A stretch of DNA of 64,000 nt from the NCBI RefSeq assembly GCF_001544575.2, contig NZ_FCNY02000003.1, positions 310,001-374,000 on the forward strand. Reading direction: 5' to 3'. The notes below the pieces were generated by a model that ran no database searches, was not told the origin of the DNA, and saw only the letters and a program-made list of their open reading frames with translations. This document shows positions 27,970-37,572 of the stretch, piece by piece. Each line of letters begins with the position of its first letter. Positions within the stretch are counted from its first letter, which is position 1. Position numbers and translations under genes: made by a program. Origin of the DNA: Caballeronia cordobensis. GTDB lineage: Bacteria; Pseudomonadota; Gammaproteobacteria; Burkholderiales; Burkholderiaceae.

Positions 27970-28961
27970 GCGTGCTGAGCGTGCATGACCTCGCCGTTGA
28001 AACCGAGCACGCGCGGCTTGTCGATGGCGTGAGCTTTTCCGTGAAAGCCCGCCGCACGCTCGGTCTCGTCGGCGAATCCGGCTCGGGCAAGAGCGTGACG
28101 TGCCTGTCGGTGCTCGGCCTGCCGCCGCGCGGCGTGCGCGTCACCGAAGGACACATCCTGTTCGACGGCGACGACCTGCGCGCGAAGACGCCCGCCGAAC
28201 TGAACGCGTTGCGCGGGCGCGAGATCGGCATGATTCTTCAGGACCCGATGACCTCGCTCAATCCGCTGCTCACGGTCGGCCGGCAGATCACCGAAATGTT
28301 CCGCTATCGCGACGGCATGACGAGCCGCAAGGAACGCGAGGCCCGCGCCATCGAACTGCTGCGGCGCGTGCGCATTCCCGCGCCGGAAAGCCGCCTGCAC
28401 AGCTATCCGCATCAGTTCAGCGGCGGCATGCGCCAGCGCGTGGCCATCGCCATGAATATCGCGTGCAATCCTCGCCTCCTGATTGCCGACGAGCCGACCA
28501 CCGCGCTCGACGTCACCGTGCGCCTGCAGATTCTCGATCTGCTGCGCGAAGTGCAGGCCGAACGCGGCACGGCGATCGTGCTCGTCACGCACGATCTGCA
28601 CCTGGTGCGCCGCTATTGCGACGATGTCGCCGTGATGTACGCGGGACGCATCGTCGAACAAGGGCCGGTCGGCGATGTATTCGCGCGGCCGCGACATCCG
28701 TACACGAAGGGTCTGCTCGGCGCCGTGCCGCGTCTGCGCGGCCCGCAGCGTCGGCTCACGGTGATTCCCGGTCAGCCGCCCTTGCCGGGCAGCATCGCGC
28801 AGGGATGCCGCTTCGCGCCGCGCTGTCCCGGCGCACGGGCCGACTGCATGAGCGCCTATCCCGCGACGCGCACGATCGACACCCATCGCAGCGTCGCGTG
28901 TTTTCATCCCGAGCCGGACGAAAGAACGGCTGAGGCTCTTCTCATGACGGCCACCTCATGA
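27966..28961 (+). CDS. ABC importer ATP-binding protein, DppD-like
   Basis: 331 residues: Walker [11 protein letters not shown] near residue 36, signature [14 protein letters not shown], Walker [13 protein letters not shown]. The C-terminal oligopeptide-transporter extension has the Cys-containing [14 protein letters not shown] segment typical of DppD/OppD. Start overlaps the permease stop (ATGA) and its stop overlaps the next ATPase start. Confidence 0.95.
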   Translation: MSVLSVHDLAVETEHARLVDGVSFSVKARRTLGLVGESGSGKSVTCLSVLGLPPRGVRVTEGHILFDGDDLRAKTPAELNALRGREIGMILQDPMTSLNPLLTVGRQITEMFRYRDGMTSRKEREARAIELLRRVRIPAPESRLHSYPHQFSGGMRQRVAIAMNIACNPRLLIADEPTTALDVTVRLQILDLLREVQAERGTAIVLVTHDLHLVRRYCDDVAVMYAGRIVEQGPVGDVFARPRHPYTKGLLGAVPRLRGPQRRLTVIPGQPPLPGSIAQGCRFAPRCPGARADCMSAYPATRTIDTHRSVACFHPEPDERTAEALLMTATS

Positions 28962-29923
28962 ACGCTCTCGAAGTGTCGGACATCCAGCGCGCCTTTCCCT
29001 TGCGCGGCGGCCTTTTCGCCAGGCCGAAACTGCTGCGCGCGGTGGAGCACGCGTCCTTAGCGCTGCCGCGCGGCGGCACGTTCGGCCTCGTCGGGGAATC
29101 GGGATCGGGCAAATCGACGCTCGCGAAAATCATCCTCGGCGCGGACGAGCCGACGCACGGCGAAGTGCGCTTCGGCACGCGCGTATTCGGCAAGCGCACG
29201 AGCGACAGCGACCGGCGCTGGCGGCAACGCGCGGTGCAGGCCGTGCTGCAAGACCCGTTCGGCTCGCTCGATCCGCAGATGAACGTCGGCGATATCGTGC
29301 TCGAACCGTTGCGCATCCAGCAAAGCGGCATAGTGAAAGAGGCCCTGCAAAAGCGTCTCGATGCACTGCTCGCCCAGGTCGGCTTGCCGGCGGAATTCAA
29401 GCGCCGCCGTCCCGGCGAACTAAGCGGCGGTCAGCGCCAGCGCGTGGCGATCGCGCGTGCGCTCGTGCTGGAGCCGGAGATTCTCGTGCTCGACGAGCCG
29501 GTCTCCGCGCTCGATGTCTCCATCCAGGCGCAAGTCCTCAATCTGCTGAAGGACCTTCAGGACGCGCTCGGTCTCTCGTATCTGCTGATCTCGCACGATC
29601 TCGCCGTGGTCGCGTTCATGAGCAGCCATATCGGCGTGCTCTATCTCGGCCGCTTCATGGAGCAAGGCACGCGCGAGGACATCGTGGAGCGCGCGGCGCA
29701 TCCGTACACCCATGCGCTGATCGCCGCATCCGAGCCGGATGCGCCCGACGTGCGCGTGATCGGTGGCGAAATTCCGTCGCCGCTCGCGCCGCCTGCCGGA
29801 TGCGTCTTTCATACCCGCTGCCCCGCCGCGCGCGATCCATGCCGCGTCGATGCGCCGCCCGAGCGACACCTGTCCGCAACGCATCGCGTGACGTGTCATT
29901 TCCCGATCACACCGAAAGCTTGA
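28958..29923 (+). CDS. ABC importer ATP-binding protein, DppF-like
   Basis: 321 residues: Walker [11 protein letters not shown], signature [13 protein letters not shown], Walker [12 protein letters not shown], and the C-terminal extension with FHTRCPAARDPC. Completes the second importer as two separate ATPases, in contrast to the fused ATPase of the first importer. The next gene follows after three bases. Confidence 0.95.
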   Translation: MNALEVSDIQRAFPLRGGLFARPKLLRAVEHASLALPRGGTFGLVGESGSGKSTLAKIILGADEPTHGEVRFGTRVFGKRTSDSDRRWRQRAVQAVLQDPFGSLDPQMNVGDIVLEPLRIQQSGIVKEALQKRLDALLAQVGLPAEFKRRRPGELSGGQRQRVAIARALVLEPEILVLDEPVSALDVSIQAQVLNLLKDLQDALGLSYLLISHDLAVVAFMSSHIGVLYLGRFMEQGTREDIVERAAHPYTHALIAASEPDAPDVRVIGGEIPSPLAPPAGCVFHTRCPAARDPCRVDAPPERHLSATHRVTCHFPITPKA

Positions 29924-29926
29924 GCC

Positions 29927-31318
29927 ATGTCAAAAGAGATTCGCATCAACGCATTTCTGGCCTTCGCACCGACGCATCTTTCGCCCGGACTCTGGGCGCA
30001 TCCGCGCGACCGCGCACTCGACTACAACGCGCTCTCGCTCTGGACCGATCTCGCGCGCACGGCCGAACGCGGTGGCTACGACGCACTCTTCTTCGCCGAC
30101 GGCATCAGCCAGTACGACGTCTACGGCGGATCGAACGCGGCCGGCGTGCGCTGGGGCCTGCAATTCCCGCGTCTCGATCCGCTGCTGCTCGTCTCCGCGA
30201 TGGCGCAAGTCACCGAGCATCTCGGCTTCGCCGTGACGAGCAGCGTAAGTTATGAGGCGCCGTTCCTGTTCGCGCGGCGCATGTCGACGCTCGATCATCT
30301 GACGCGCGGGCGCATCGGCTGGAACATCGTCACGAGCTTCGGACAAAGCGGCTCGCGCGCGATCGGCCAGCCCGATGCGCGTCCGCACGACGAGCGCTAC
30401 GACCTCGCCGACGAGTACATGGAGATCGTCTATCGGCTGTGGGAAGAGAGCTGGGAAGACGGCGCGGCCGTGCGCGACCGCGATGCGCGCATCTTCGCGG
30501 ATCCGCGCCGCGTGCATGAGATCCGTCATGAAGGCCGCTTCTTTTCGATGCAAGGCACGCATTATTCCGAGCCTTCGCCGCAGCGCACGCCGCTGCTGTA
30601 TCAGGCGGGCACGTCGAACCGCGGCAAGGAGTTCGCCGCGCGTCACGCCGAATGCGTGTTTCTCAGTTCGCCGACCGCGCATCTGGTCGCGCGCGATGTC
30701 GCCGACGTGCGTGCGCGCGCCGCCTCGCTCGGCCGCGATCCAGAATCGGTGCTGTTCTTTTCGCTCGCGACCGTGATCGTCGCGCCGACCGCCGAAGAAG
30801 CGCAAGCGAAATGGCAGGACATTCAGCGCCACGTGAGCCTCGAAGGCGCGCTTGCCTTGTTCTCGCGCTGGAGCGGCATCGACCTGTCGAAATACAGCCC
30901 GGACGATCCTTTGCAATACGTGAAGAGCGAAGGCATGCAGTCGGCGATCGAAGCCTTCACTGTTGCCGATCCCGAGCGCGTGTGGACTATCGGCGAGCTG
31001 GCGATCTTCAATGCGATCGGCGGCAAGGGGCCGGTGTTCATCGGCTCGCCCGCGCAGGTCGCGGATGCGCTCGAATGCTGGAAAGCGCAAACCGGCGTCG
31101 ACGGCTTCAATCTCAGTCATGCGCTGCTGCCGGGCACACACGAGGACTTCGTCGATCTCGTCGTGCCGGAGCTGCGGCGTCGCGGCATCTACAAACAGGC
31201 CTACGCCAAGGGCACGTTGCGAGAAAAACTCTACGGCGAAGGCCACGCGCATCTTCGCGCGCCGCATCCGGCGGCGGCTCATCGCGCCGCTCACATCGAG
31301 GAACACACTCATGCTTGA
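29927..31318 (+). CDS. NtaA/DszA-family FMN-dependent monooxygenase
   Basis: 463 residues. The family signatures are MSTLDHLTRGRIGWNIVTS near residue 120 and DERYDLADEYMEIVYRLWEESWEDGA, shared with nitrilotriacetate monooxygenase, dibenzothiophene-sulfone monooxygenase DszA and dimethyl-sulfide monooxygenase DmoA. These enzymes cleave C-N or C-S bonds with FMNH2 and O2. The C-terminus overlaps the dioxygenase start by eight bases. A paralogue at 32147 shares most of its sequence, so the two may act on sequential or similar substrates. Confidence 0.92.
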   Translation: MSKEIRINAFLAFAPTHLSPGLWAHPRDRALDYNALSLWTDLARTAERGGYDALFFADGISQYDVYGGSNAAGVRWGLQFPRLDPLLLVSAMAQVTEHLGFAVTSSVSYEAPFLFARRMSTLDHLTRGRIGWNIVTSFGQSGSRAIGQPDARPHDERYDLADEYMEIVYRLWEESWEDGAAVRDRDARIFADPRRVHEIRHEGRFFSMQGTHYSEPSPQRTPLLYQAGTSNRGKEFAARHAECVFLSSPTAHLVARDVADVRARAASLGRDPESVLFFSLATVIVAPTAEEAQAKWQDIQRHVSLEGALALFSRWSGIDLSKYSPDDPLQYVKSEGMQSAIEAFTVADPERVWTIGELAIFNAIGGKGPVFIGSPAQVADALECWKAQTGVDGFNLSHALLPGTHEDFVDLVVPELRRRGIYKQAYAKGTLREKLYGEGHAHLRAPHPAAAHRAAHIEEHTHA

Positions 31319-32150
31319 TACCGCATACGAAAGCATCACCGTGCAGCCGCTCACGCGTCATATCGGCGCGCTGATCGGCGGCATCGATCTGACGCGGCCG
31401 CTCGCGCAACAGCAGATCGCGGACGTGCGCCGCGCGCTGCTCGCCCATCAGGTCATCTTCTTTCGCGATCAGCCGATCACGCTCGATCAGCATCTCGCGC
31501 TCGGCCGGCACTTCGGCACGCTGCACGTGCATCCGAACAGTCCCGGACCGCAGGGCTATCCGGAGATCCTGACCATACATAGCGATGAGACCACGAAGCG
31601 CGTCGCCGGCGACCGCTGGCATTCCGATGTCTCGTGCGACGAAGCGCCCCCGATGGGCAGCATCCTGCATCTCCATACACTGCCGTCGCACGGCGGCGAC
31701 ACGCTCTTTTCCAGCTCGTACGCGGTGTATGAATCGTTGTCGCCCGGTTTGCGCACCTATCTCGAAGGTCTGACCGCGACGCACGATGGCGAGCCGACCT
31801 ATCGTCACCGCAACCGGCTGCGCGGCATCGACGACACCGGCAAGACGTTTCCCCGCGCCTCGCATCCGGTCGTGCGCACGCATCCGGAAACGGGCCGCAA
31901 GGGCATCTTCGTGAATTCGAACTTCACGACGCATATCGACAACGTGTCCGCCGCCGAGAGCGAAGGCATTCTGCGCCTCTTGTACGAACGCTTCGCGTCG
32001 CCGGAGTTTCAGGTGCGCTTTCGCTGGGAGCCGCATTCCATTGCCTTCTGGGACAACCGCGCCGTGCAGCATCTGGCCGTATGGGACTACTACCCGGAAG
32101 TGCGCTCGGGCTATCGCGTGACGATCAACGGAGACAAGCCGTTTCTATGA
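31311..32150 (+). CDS. TauD/TfdA-family 2-oxoglutarate dioxygenase
   Basis: 279 residues. The Fe(II) facial triad is visible as His104-x-Asp106 (WHSDVSC) and the distal His254 (VQHLAVWDYYP), with the 2-oxoglutarate-binding arginine in GYRVTI. Substrate-region WHSDVSCDEAPPMGS is typical for taurine and related sulfonate dioxygenases. It would release sulfite from a sulfonate, or oxidatively cleave another heteroatom bond. Coupled on both sides to NtaA/DszA-type monooxygenase genes. Confidence 0.93.
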   Translation: MLDTAYESITVQPLTRHIGALIGGIDLTRPLAQQQIADVRRALLAHQVIFFRDQPITLDQHLALGRHFGTLHVHPNSPGPQGYPEILTIHSDETTKRVAGDRWHSDVSCDEAPPMGSILHLHTLPSHGGDTLFSSSYAVYESLSPGLRTYLEGLTATHDGEPTYRHRNRLRGIDDTGKTFPRASHPVVRTHPETGRKGIFVNSNFTTHIDNVSAAESEGILRLLYERFASPEFQVRFRWEPHSIAFWDNRAVQHLAVWDYYPEVRSGYRVTINGDKPFL

Positions 32151-33518
32151 GCCCGAAGAAGGAAATACGCGTCAACGCCTTCGCGTTGCATAGTCCGGTG
32201 CATCATTCGCCGGGCATGTGGCGGCATCCGCGCGACCGTTCGCTGCACTACAACACGCTCGATTACTGGGTCGATCTGGCGAAGACGCTCGAACGCGGGC
32301 TGATCGATTCGCTCTTCATGGCCGACAGCATCGGCGTGAACGATGTGTTTGGCGGCAGCATCGACACCGCCTTGCGCCACGGCGCGCAGGTGCCCAAGCA
32401 GGACCCGATGATGGCGCTCTCCGCGATGGCCTACGCCACGCAGCATCTCGGCCTGTGCGTGACGAGCAATGCGAATCACGAGCCACCTTATGTGTTCGCG
32501 CGCCGCATGTCCACGCTCGATCATCTGACGCGCGGGCGCATCGGCTGGAACATCGTGACGGGCTTCGCGCAAAGCAGCGTGAAGGTGCTCGGCAAGGACG
32601 GCATCGCATCGCGCGACGAACGATACGACATCGCCGACGAATACATGGATGTCGTCTACAAGCTCTGGGAAAGCAGTTGGGAGGACGGCGCGAACGTGCG
32701 CGATACGGCCACAGGCATCTTCGCGGATCCGTCGAAGGTGCATCGCGTCGATCATCAGGGCAAGTACTTCAGGGTGCAGGGCATCCACATGACCGAGCCT
32801 TCGCCGCAACGCACGCCGGTGCTGTTTCAGGCGGGATCGTCGGCGCGCGGGCAGCGCTTCGCGGGACGTCATGCGGAAGGTATCTATTTGAGCGGACCGA
32901 GCAAGAAGGTGCTCGCGCCGGTCGTCGCGGGAACGCGGGCCGAGGCGGTGAAGGCCGGGCGCGATCCGGGCGATATCCAGTTCTTCACGATGGCGACCAT
33001 CATCACCGGCCGCACATCGAAAGAGGCGCGCGACAAGTATGAGGACTATCGCCGCTACGTGACGCCCGAAGCCGCGCTCGCGATGTTCTCGGGCTGGACC
33101 GGCATCGACTTCTCGACTTACGACCCCGACGAGCCGATCCGCTACATGCAGCTCGACGCGGGCACGTCGTCCGCGCTCGAAGGCTTCACGAAGCTCGATC
33201 CGGAACGCGTGTGGACAGTGCGTGAGCTTGCGCTGCACAACGCGATCGGCGGGCGCGGGCCGGTGTTCATCGGCGCGCCCGACGAGGTGGCAAGCGCGCT
33301 CGAAGAATGGGTCGACGAAACCGGCATCGACGGCTTCAACCTGAGCTATGCCGTCACCCCGGAGGCGTACGAGGATTTCGCGGATTTCATCGTGCCCGAA
33401 CTACAGGCGCGCGGCCGCTACAAGACCGGCTACGCCACCGGCACTGCGCGAAAAACTCGGCGGTACGGGCAGCCGGCTGAACGACCGTCACCCCGGCGCG
33501 GCGTTTCGCCTTCGATAA
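32147..33518 (+). CDS. NtaA/DszA-family FMN monooxygenase, frameshift at 3' end
   Basis: Start overlaps the dioxygenase stop (ATGA). Residues 1 to ~430 are intact and very similar to the product of 29927-31318 (MSTLDHLTRGRIGWNIVTG, DERYDIADEYMDVVYKLWESSWEDGA). Near 33441-33446, after YATGT, the annotated frame continues as a non-conserved basic sequence that would run to 34036, overlapping the next gene by 500 bases. One frame over, the sequence reads REKLGGTGSRLNDRHPGAA and stops at 33516-33518, matching the REKLYGEG tail of the paralogue. A one-base deletion there, real or a sequencing error, is the simplest explanation. The catalytic barrel should be complete. Confidence 0.85.
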
Positions 33519-33533
33519 CAACTCCACTCCATC

Positions 33534-34736
33534 ATGAGCACTCAGACCAGCAAACTATCCGACGCCCTCGCCGCCTTGCCCGCACTCGCCGAAGAAATTG
33601 GCGTCGATGCCGCACAGCGCGAAATCCGCCGCGAACTACCCTTCGCGGCCTTCGACGCGTTCCGTCGCTCGGGTCTCGGAGCACTGCGCATTCCGGTCGA
33701 ACGCGGCGGCCTCGGCGGCACGCTCGAAAACGCGCTTCACGTCGTGACAACGCTCGCCGCGGCCGAGTCGAACGTCGCGCATGCGCTGCGCGTGCATTTC
33801 GACGTGGTCGAGTCCTTGCGCCTCGCACCGCGCACGGCGTTTCACGACCGGCAAGTGAGCCGCATCGTCGAGGGCGCGCTGTTCGGCGGCGCATCGGGAG
33901 AACAGGGCACGGCGCGCGCGGGCGAGATCGAAACCGTGCTGCGCCGCGAAGGCGATCACTTTCGTGTGACGGGCAAGAAGTACTACACGACCGGCACCGC
34001 GTATGCGGATTTCGTCCGCACGAATCTCGTCGATGAACAGGGCAAAGGCGTCACCGCGATCATTCCGGTGCGCGCCGAAGGCGTCGACGTGCTCGACGAC
34101 TGGGACGGCATGGGCCAGCGCATGACGGCAAGCGGCAGCACGATGTTCAACGACGTTCGCGTCGATGCCAGCGAGGTCGTCGAGAAAGGCTATGGCTCGC
34201 TAATCGGCCGGCATGGCGGCGCATATCGGCAATTGCATCTGGTGGCGGTGGCGGCGGGCATCGTGCGCAACATCGTCGCTGACGCACGCGCTTATGTCAC
34301 CGGGCACGGGCGCCCCGTCATGCACTCCACCGCGCCGAGCGCGCGCGAGGACGTGTTCATCCAGCAAGTCGTGGGCGAACTGACGGCGCTGAGCCATACC
34401 ATCGACGTACTGGTGCGCGAGAATGCGCGCACGCTCGGCGTGTCTTCGGATGCGATCCTGCGCAACGATCCCGGCGCCGATGAGCTGGTGCTCCAGGGCG
34501 CGCTCGCGACGGCGCGCACGCAGATCGTCGTGGGCAAGCTCGCGTTGCAGGCGGGCGAGCGGCTCTTCGATGCGGGCGGCGCATCGGCGACGTCGCGCAA
34601 GCATAACTTCGACCGCCACTGGCGCAACCTGCGCACGATCTTCAGCCACAATCCGCTGCATCACAAGGCGAAGGTCGTCGGCGATTACGTGCTCAATGAC
34701 GTGAAGACGCATTTGATCGAAGGTCGCACGTTCTGA
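33534..34736 (+). CDS. Acyl-CoA-dehydrogenase-fold monooxygenase (DszC/SfnB type)
   Basis: 400 residues in the acyl-CoA dehydrogenase fold. GASGEQGTARAG near residue 120, GKKYYTTGTAYADF and the C-terminal GGASATSRKHNFDRHWRNLRTIFSHNPLHHK are features of the FMN-dependent DszC/SfnB branch, whose members oxygenate sulfur or nitrogen rather than dehydrogenate acyl-CoA. It follows two DszA-like monooxygenases, so a DszC-then-DszA type sequence of reactions is plausible. No flavin reductase gene is present in the operon. Confidence 0.9.
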   Translation: MSTQTSKLSDALAALPALAEEIGVDAAQREIRRELPFAAFDAFRRSGLGALRIPVERGGLGGTLENALHVVTTLAAAESNVAHALRVHFDVVESLRLAPRTAFHDRQVSRIVEGALFGGASGEQGTARAGEIETVLRREGDHFRVTGKKYYTTGTAYADFVRTNLVDEQGKGVTAIIPVRAEGVDVLDDWDGMGQRMTASGSTMFNDVRVDASEVVEKGYGSLIGRHGGAYRQLHLVAVAAGIVRNIVADARAYVTGHGRPVMHSTAPSAREDVFIQQVVGELTALSHTIDVLVRENARTLGVSSDAILRNDPGADELVLQGALATARTQIVVGKLALQAGERLFDAGGASATSRKHNFDRHWRNLRTIFSHNPLHHKAKVVGDYVLNDVKTHLIEGRTF

Positions 34737-34796
34737 GCGATGCGGCGGGCAGATTCGCTTAGAGACTTTCCTTATGCAGTAACGTGGAGAAAAGAC

Positions 34797-35453
34797 ATGT
34801 CAATTCGCATTGGCGATGAAGCCCCCGATTTCACGGCGGAGACGACCGAAGGGTCAATCCGCTTTCACGAGTGGATCGGCGACAACTGGGCAATACTGTT
34901 CTCGCATCCCAAGGACTTTACGCCCGTCTGCACCACGGAACTCGGGTATCTGGCCAAGCTGAAGCCCGAGTTCGACAAGCGCGGTGCCAAAGTCATCGGC
35001 TTGTCCATCGATCCCGTCACGAATCATTCGCAATGGGCCAGGGACATCGAGGAGACTCAAGGCACGGCGGTCAATTATCCGTTGATCGGCGATGCCGAGC
35101 TCGTCGTTGCGAAGCTGTATGACATGATTCATCCGAACGCGAGCGGCGGTAGTCCGCGCACGGCCAACGACAACGCGACCATCCGCGCGGTCTTTCTGGT
35201 TGGTCCGGACAAGCGCGTGAAGGCCACCCTCACGTATCCGATGAGTGCGGGCCGAAACTTCGACGAAGTCCTGCGCCTGCTGGATGCGTTGCAACTGAAC
35301 GCGAAGCATACGGTCGCGACGCCGGTGAACTGGAAGCCGGGTGAAGACGTCATCATTCCGACTTCAATATCGGATGAAGATGCGAAGCAGAAGTACCCGG
35401 AGGGATTCCGAACGCTCAAGCCTTATTTGCGCACGGTCGCACAGCCGAAGTAA
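34797..35453 (+). CDS. 1-Cys peroxiredoxin (Prx6 type)
   Basis: 218 residues from the ATG at 34797, with GGAG eight bases upstream. The active site PKDFTPVCTTE holds the peroxidatic cysteine near residue 45; the extended C-terminal domain (NWKPGEDVIIPTSISDEDAKQKYPEGF) is characteristic of Prx6-type enzymes. It reduces peroxides in the cytoplasm, and may protect against hydrogen peroxide leaked by the flavin monooxygenases upstream. It begins 60 bases after the DszC-like gene and may be co-transcribed. Confidence 0.95.
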   Translation: MSIRIGDEAPDFTAETTEGSIRFHEWIGDNWAILFSHPKDFTPVCTTELGYLAKLKPEFDKRGAKVIGLSIDPVTNHSQWARDIEETQGTAVNYPLIGDAELVVAKLYDMIHPNASGGSPRTANDNATIRAVFLVGPDKRVKATLTYPMSAGRNFDEVLRLLDALQLNAKHTVATPVNWKPGEDVIIPTSISDEDAKQKYPEGFRTLKPYLRTVAQPK

Positions 35454-35474
35454 GTCGTTCGTCCCGGCGAGCCA

Positions 35475-35504
35475 ACGCGCTGACCGTGCCCCAGGTCAGC
35501 GCGT
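35475..35504 (+). terminator. Strong hairpin between convergent genes
   Basis: Perfect 11-bp inverted repeat ACGCGCTGACC / GGTCAGCGCGT with an 8-base loop, 22 bases after the peroxiredoxin stop and 62 bases beyond the end of the opposing gene. No clear U-tract on either strand. Position and stem strength fit a bidirectional terminator. Confidence 0.55.
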
Positions 35505-35565
35505 CTGTCGCATGATGTGGATTGCGAGCAGGCGCAACGCGTCCATCGATGTATCAATCCATTCG

Positions 35566-36447
35566 CTATGGCTTGATGAACCTGAGCGTCATCCGATCCG
35601 ACTCGCCGATCGCGGCATAGCGCGACCGGTCGACGTCCCCACCCTGATAAGTGGGCGGCAACGACCAAACGCCGTGTGGATGGTCTTTCGTATCCTTCGC
35701 GTTCGAATTGATCTCGCTGCGCCCAACCAGCACGAAACCCGCCGCCTGGGCGTGCTCGATGACGAACGCTTCCGTCACGTAGCCCGAATCGATCATCTGC
35801 TGCACAGTCGTCCCCGCCCGCGCGCGATGCTCCTCGACGCCAAGCTCGCCGCCATGCTTCAGCGCGTCGAAGAACGCACGCAGGTTCGCATCGAGTTGCC
35901 CGTCCTTGATCCAGTTGTGGATGTTTCGAAACGTCAACACACGATCGAAGCGTTCGTGCGCGTCGAAGTCGATAAACCGGCCCGCGTGCAGTGTGCCGAC
36001 CACGACGTTTGCATACACCGCCGGTGCGCTCGCGAGTTTGCGCCGATAGGCCGTATCCGTTGCATTGTCCTCGGCGGCGAGATCAGCAGACGTGCTGAGA
36101 TACTGCGCTTCGTAAAGCTGACCCGCATCGTGCAGATAGGGCGCGAGAATGTCCGTGTACCATCCGCCTCCCGGGGCGATCTCCAGCACCGCCTGTGTCG
36201 GGGCGATCTCGAAGAACTCGAGCGTTTCCTTCGGATGACGATAGACATCGCGTGCACGCGCCCTATCGCTTCGTTGTGGTCCGCTAATGGCTGCATCCAG
36301 CGGCGCGGCGCCGGCAATCTTCGATTGCGAATCGCGCGATGCATTCTGCGCATCCGGTGCGGAGGACGCGCATCCGGCCAGCGTGACAATGAAGAAGGTC
36401 GCGGCGATCGTGATGGTGCGCGCCCGAACAAGCCGAATATGGGTCAT
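35566..36447 (-). CDS. Exported lipoprotein with SAM-methyltransferase fold
   Basis: 293 residues from MTHIRLVRAR. A signal segment ends in a lipobox (VTLAGCASS), so the protein is predicted to be lipid-anchored outside the cytoplasm. The remainder has a class I methyltransferase-like motif I (VLEIAPGGGWYTDIL) and motif IV-like FRNIHNWIKDG, as in the predicted methyltransferases of COG4798. SAM is not expected in the periplasm, so the biochemical role is unclear. A downstream cytoplasmic start would remove the lipobox but also conserved sequence begins only near residue 60. Confidence 0.8.
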   Translation of the reverse strand: MTHIRLVRARTITIAATFFIVTLAGCASSAPDAQNASRDSQSKIAGAAPLDAAISGPQRSDRARARDVYRHPKETLEFFEIAPTQAVLEIAPGGGWYTDILAPYLHDAGQLYEAQYLSTSADLAAEDNATDTAYRRKLASAPAVYANVVVGTLHAGRFIDFDAHERFDRVLTFRNIHNWIKDGQLDANLRAFFDALKHGGELGVEEHRARAGTTVQQMIDSGYVTEAFVIEHAQAAGFVLVGRSEINSNAKDTKDHPHGVWSLPPTYQGGDVDRSRYAAIGESDRMTLRFIKP

Positions 36448-36536
36448 AAAGTCGAGGCAGGTATGCGATACGAGACACGATACGCGTTTCTTGCACAATC
36501 TGCTCCATATGTCGATACACCCTTCGCTACAAGACC

Positions 36537-37451
36537 TCACTCAGGAACGAAAGCCTCCGGAATCGCTCGTTGCAAGAGAGTCGCCCGCTTGTACACGGCC
36601 TGCATGAAAACGCTCGCATTACGCGATGGCGGTGCAAAACGCGAATAGACGAAGTGCGCTGTCAAGTCGATAGCTTCACGCAGCGGGCGAATGACCAGCG
36701 CACTTCCCGTCGTAGCGAAATTATCGACGATCGTCACGCCAAGGCCGCCTTCCACGAGGGCGAGCGCCTGGTCCGCACGCATCACGTCGATCGTCGATTT
36801 GAGCTCAACGCCGGCTTGCTGACAGGCTTGCGCGATCACCGTTCCGAAAGGAATATCGCGCTTGAACAGCACGACGGGCTCTTCCGCCAGATCCGCGAGC
36901 GAGACTTCCTGTTGAGCCTCCAGCCTGTGCCCCTTCGGCATGGCGCAGACCATGCTCCCGTACATGAACGGCACGTTTTCCAGGTGCTCATGCAGCACCG
37001 GCATGGCGGCGATGGCGACCTCCGCTTCCTTGCTCAGCAACTCCATCGGCATGTCGGCCATCAGCGTGGTCTGCCAGCTTACGGTCAGCGCAGGGAGCTT
37101 TCTCTTGAGTTCGACGAGCGCCGGCGCGACCACGCTCATCGCCAGCGACGCGCTGCACGACACCCGGAGCAGACTCGACGGTCCGAGCGCAAGCGCGTGA
37201 GCGAACTCGTCCACGCGCACCGCCGCCTGATAGACCTGCTCGACTTCCCTGAAAAGCGCATGCGCTTCCGCCGTCGGCACCAGACGGCCTTTCGAGCGCT
37301 CGAACAGGCGCAAGCCGAGCGTCGTCTCGACATGGGACACGAGCTTGCTCACGGCGGGCTGTGAGACGAAAAGCAGCTTCGACGCCGCGTTGACCGACCC
37401 GGTCAGCATGACCGCGCGAAAAACCTCCATGTGGCGAAGTTTGAACCGCAT
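36537..37451 (-). CDS. LysR-family regulator, divergent from SDR operon
   Basis: 304 residues from MRFKLRHMEVF. The N-terminal winged helix-turn-helix has the classic GSVNAASKLLFVSQPAVSKLVSHVETTLGLRLFERS. The C-terminal half is a periplasmic-binding-protein-like effector domain. Divergent from, and 121 bases away from, the SDR/TIM-barrel/MHS operon, which it probably activates on binding an acid or sugar-derived inducer. Confidence 0.93.
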   Translation of the reverse strand: MRFKLRHMEVFRAVMLTGSVNAASKLLFVSQPAVSKLVSHVETTLGLRLFERSKGRLVPTAEAHALFREVEQVYQAAVRVDEFAHALALGPSSLLRVSCSASLAMSVVAPALVELKRKLPALTVSWQTTLMADMPMELLSKEAEVAIAAMPVLHEHLENVPFMYGSMVCAMPKGHRLEAQQEVSLADLAEEPVVLFKRDIPFGTVIAQACQQAGVELKSTIDVMRADQALALVEGGLGVTIVDNFATTGSALVIRPLREAIDLTAHFVYSRFAPPSRNASVFMQAVYKRATLLQRAIPEAFVPE

Positions 37452-37572
37452 TGCAGCCGCCCCGACGATTAACCAAAAGTTATACGTTAGCGGACTTTCG
37501 GCATACGACAAAGCGGGCGTTAGTCCCTAGTATCGGTTCAAACGAATTCACCCTCTCACGGAGACAGGAAAG

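Noticed and set aside
32147-34036. Monooxygenase extended to 34036 as one 630-residue protein
   Set aside because: The tail after the frameshift is Arg-rich, non-conserved and overlaps the well-supported DszC/SfnB-like gene on the same strand.
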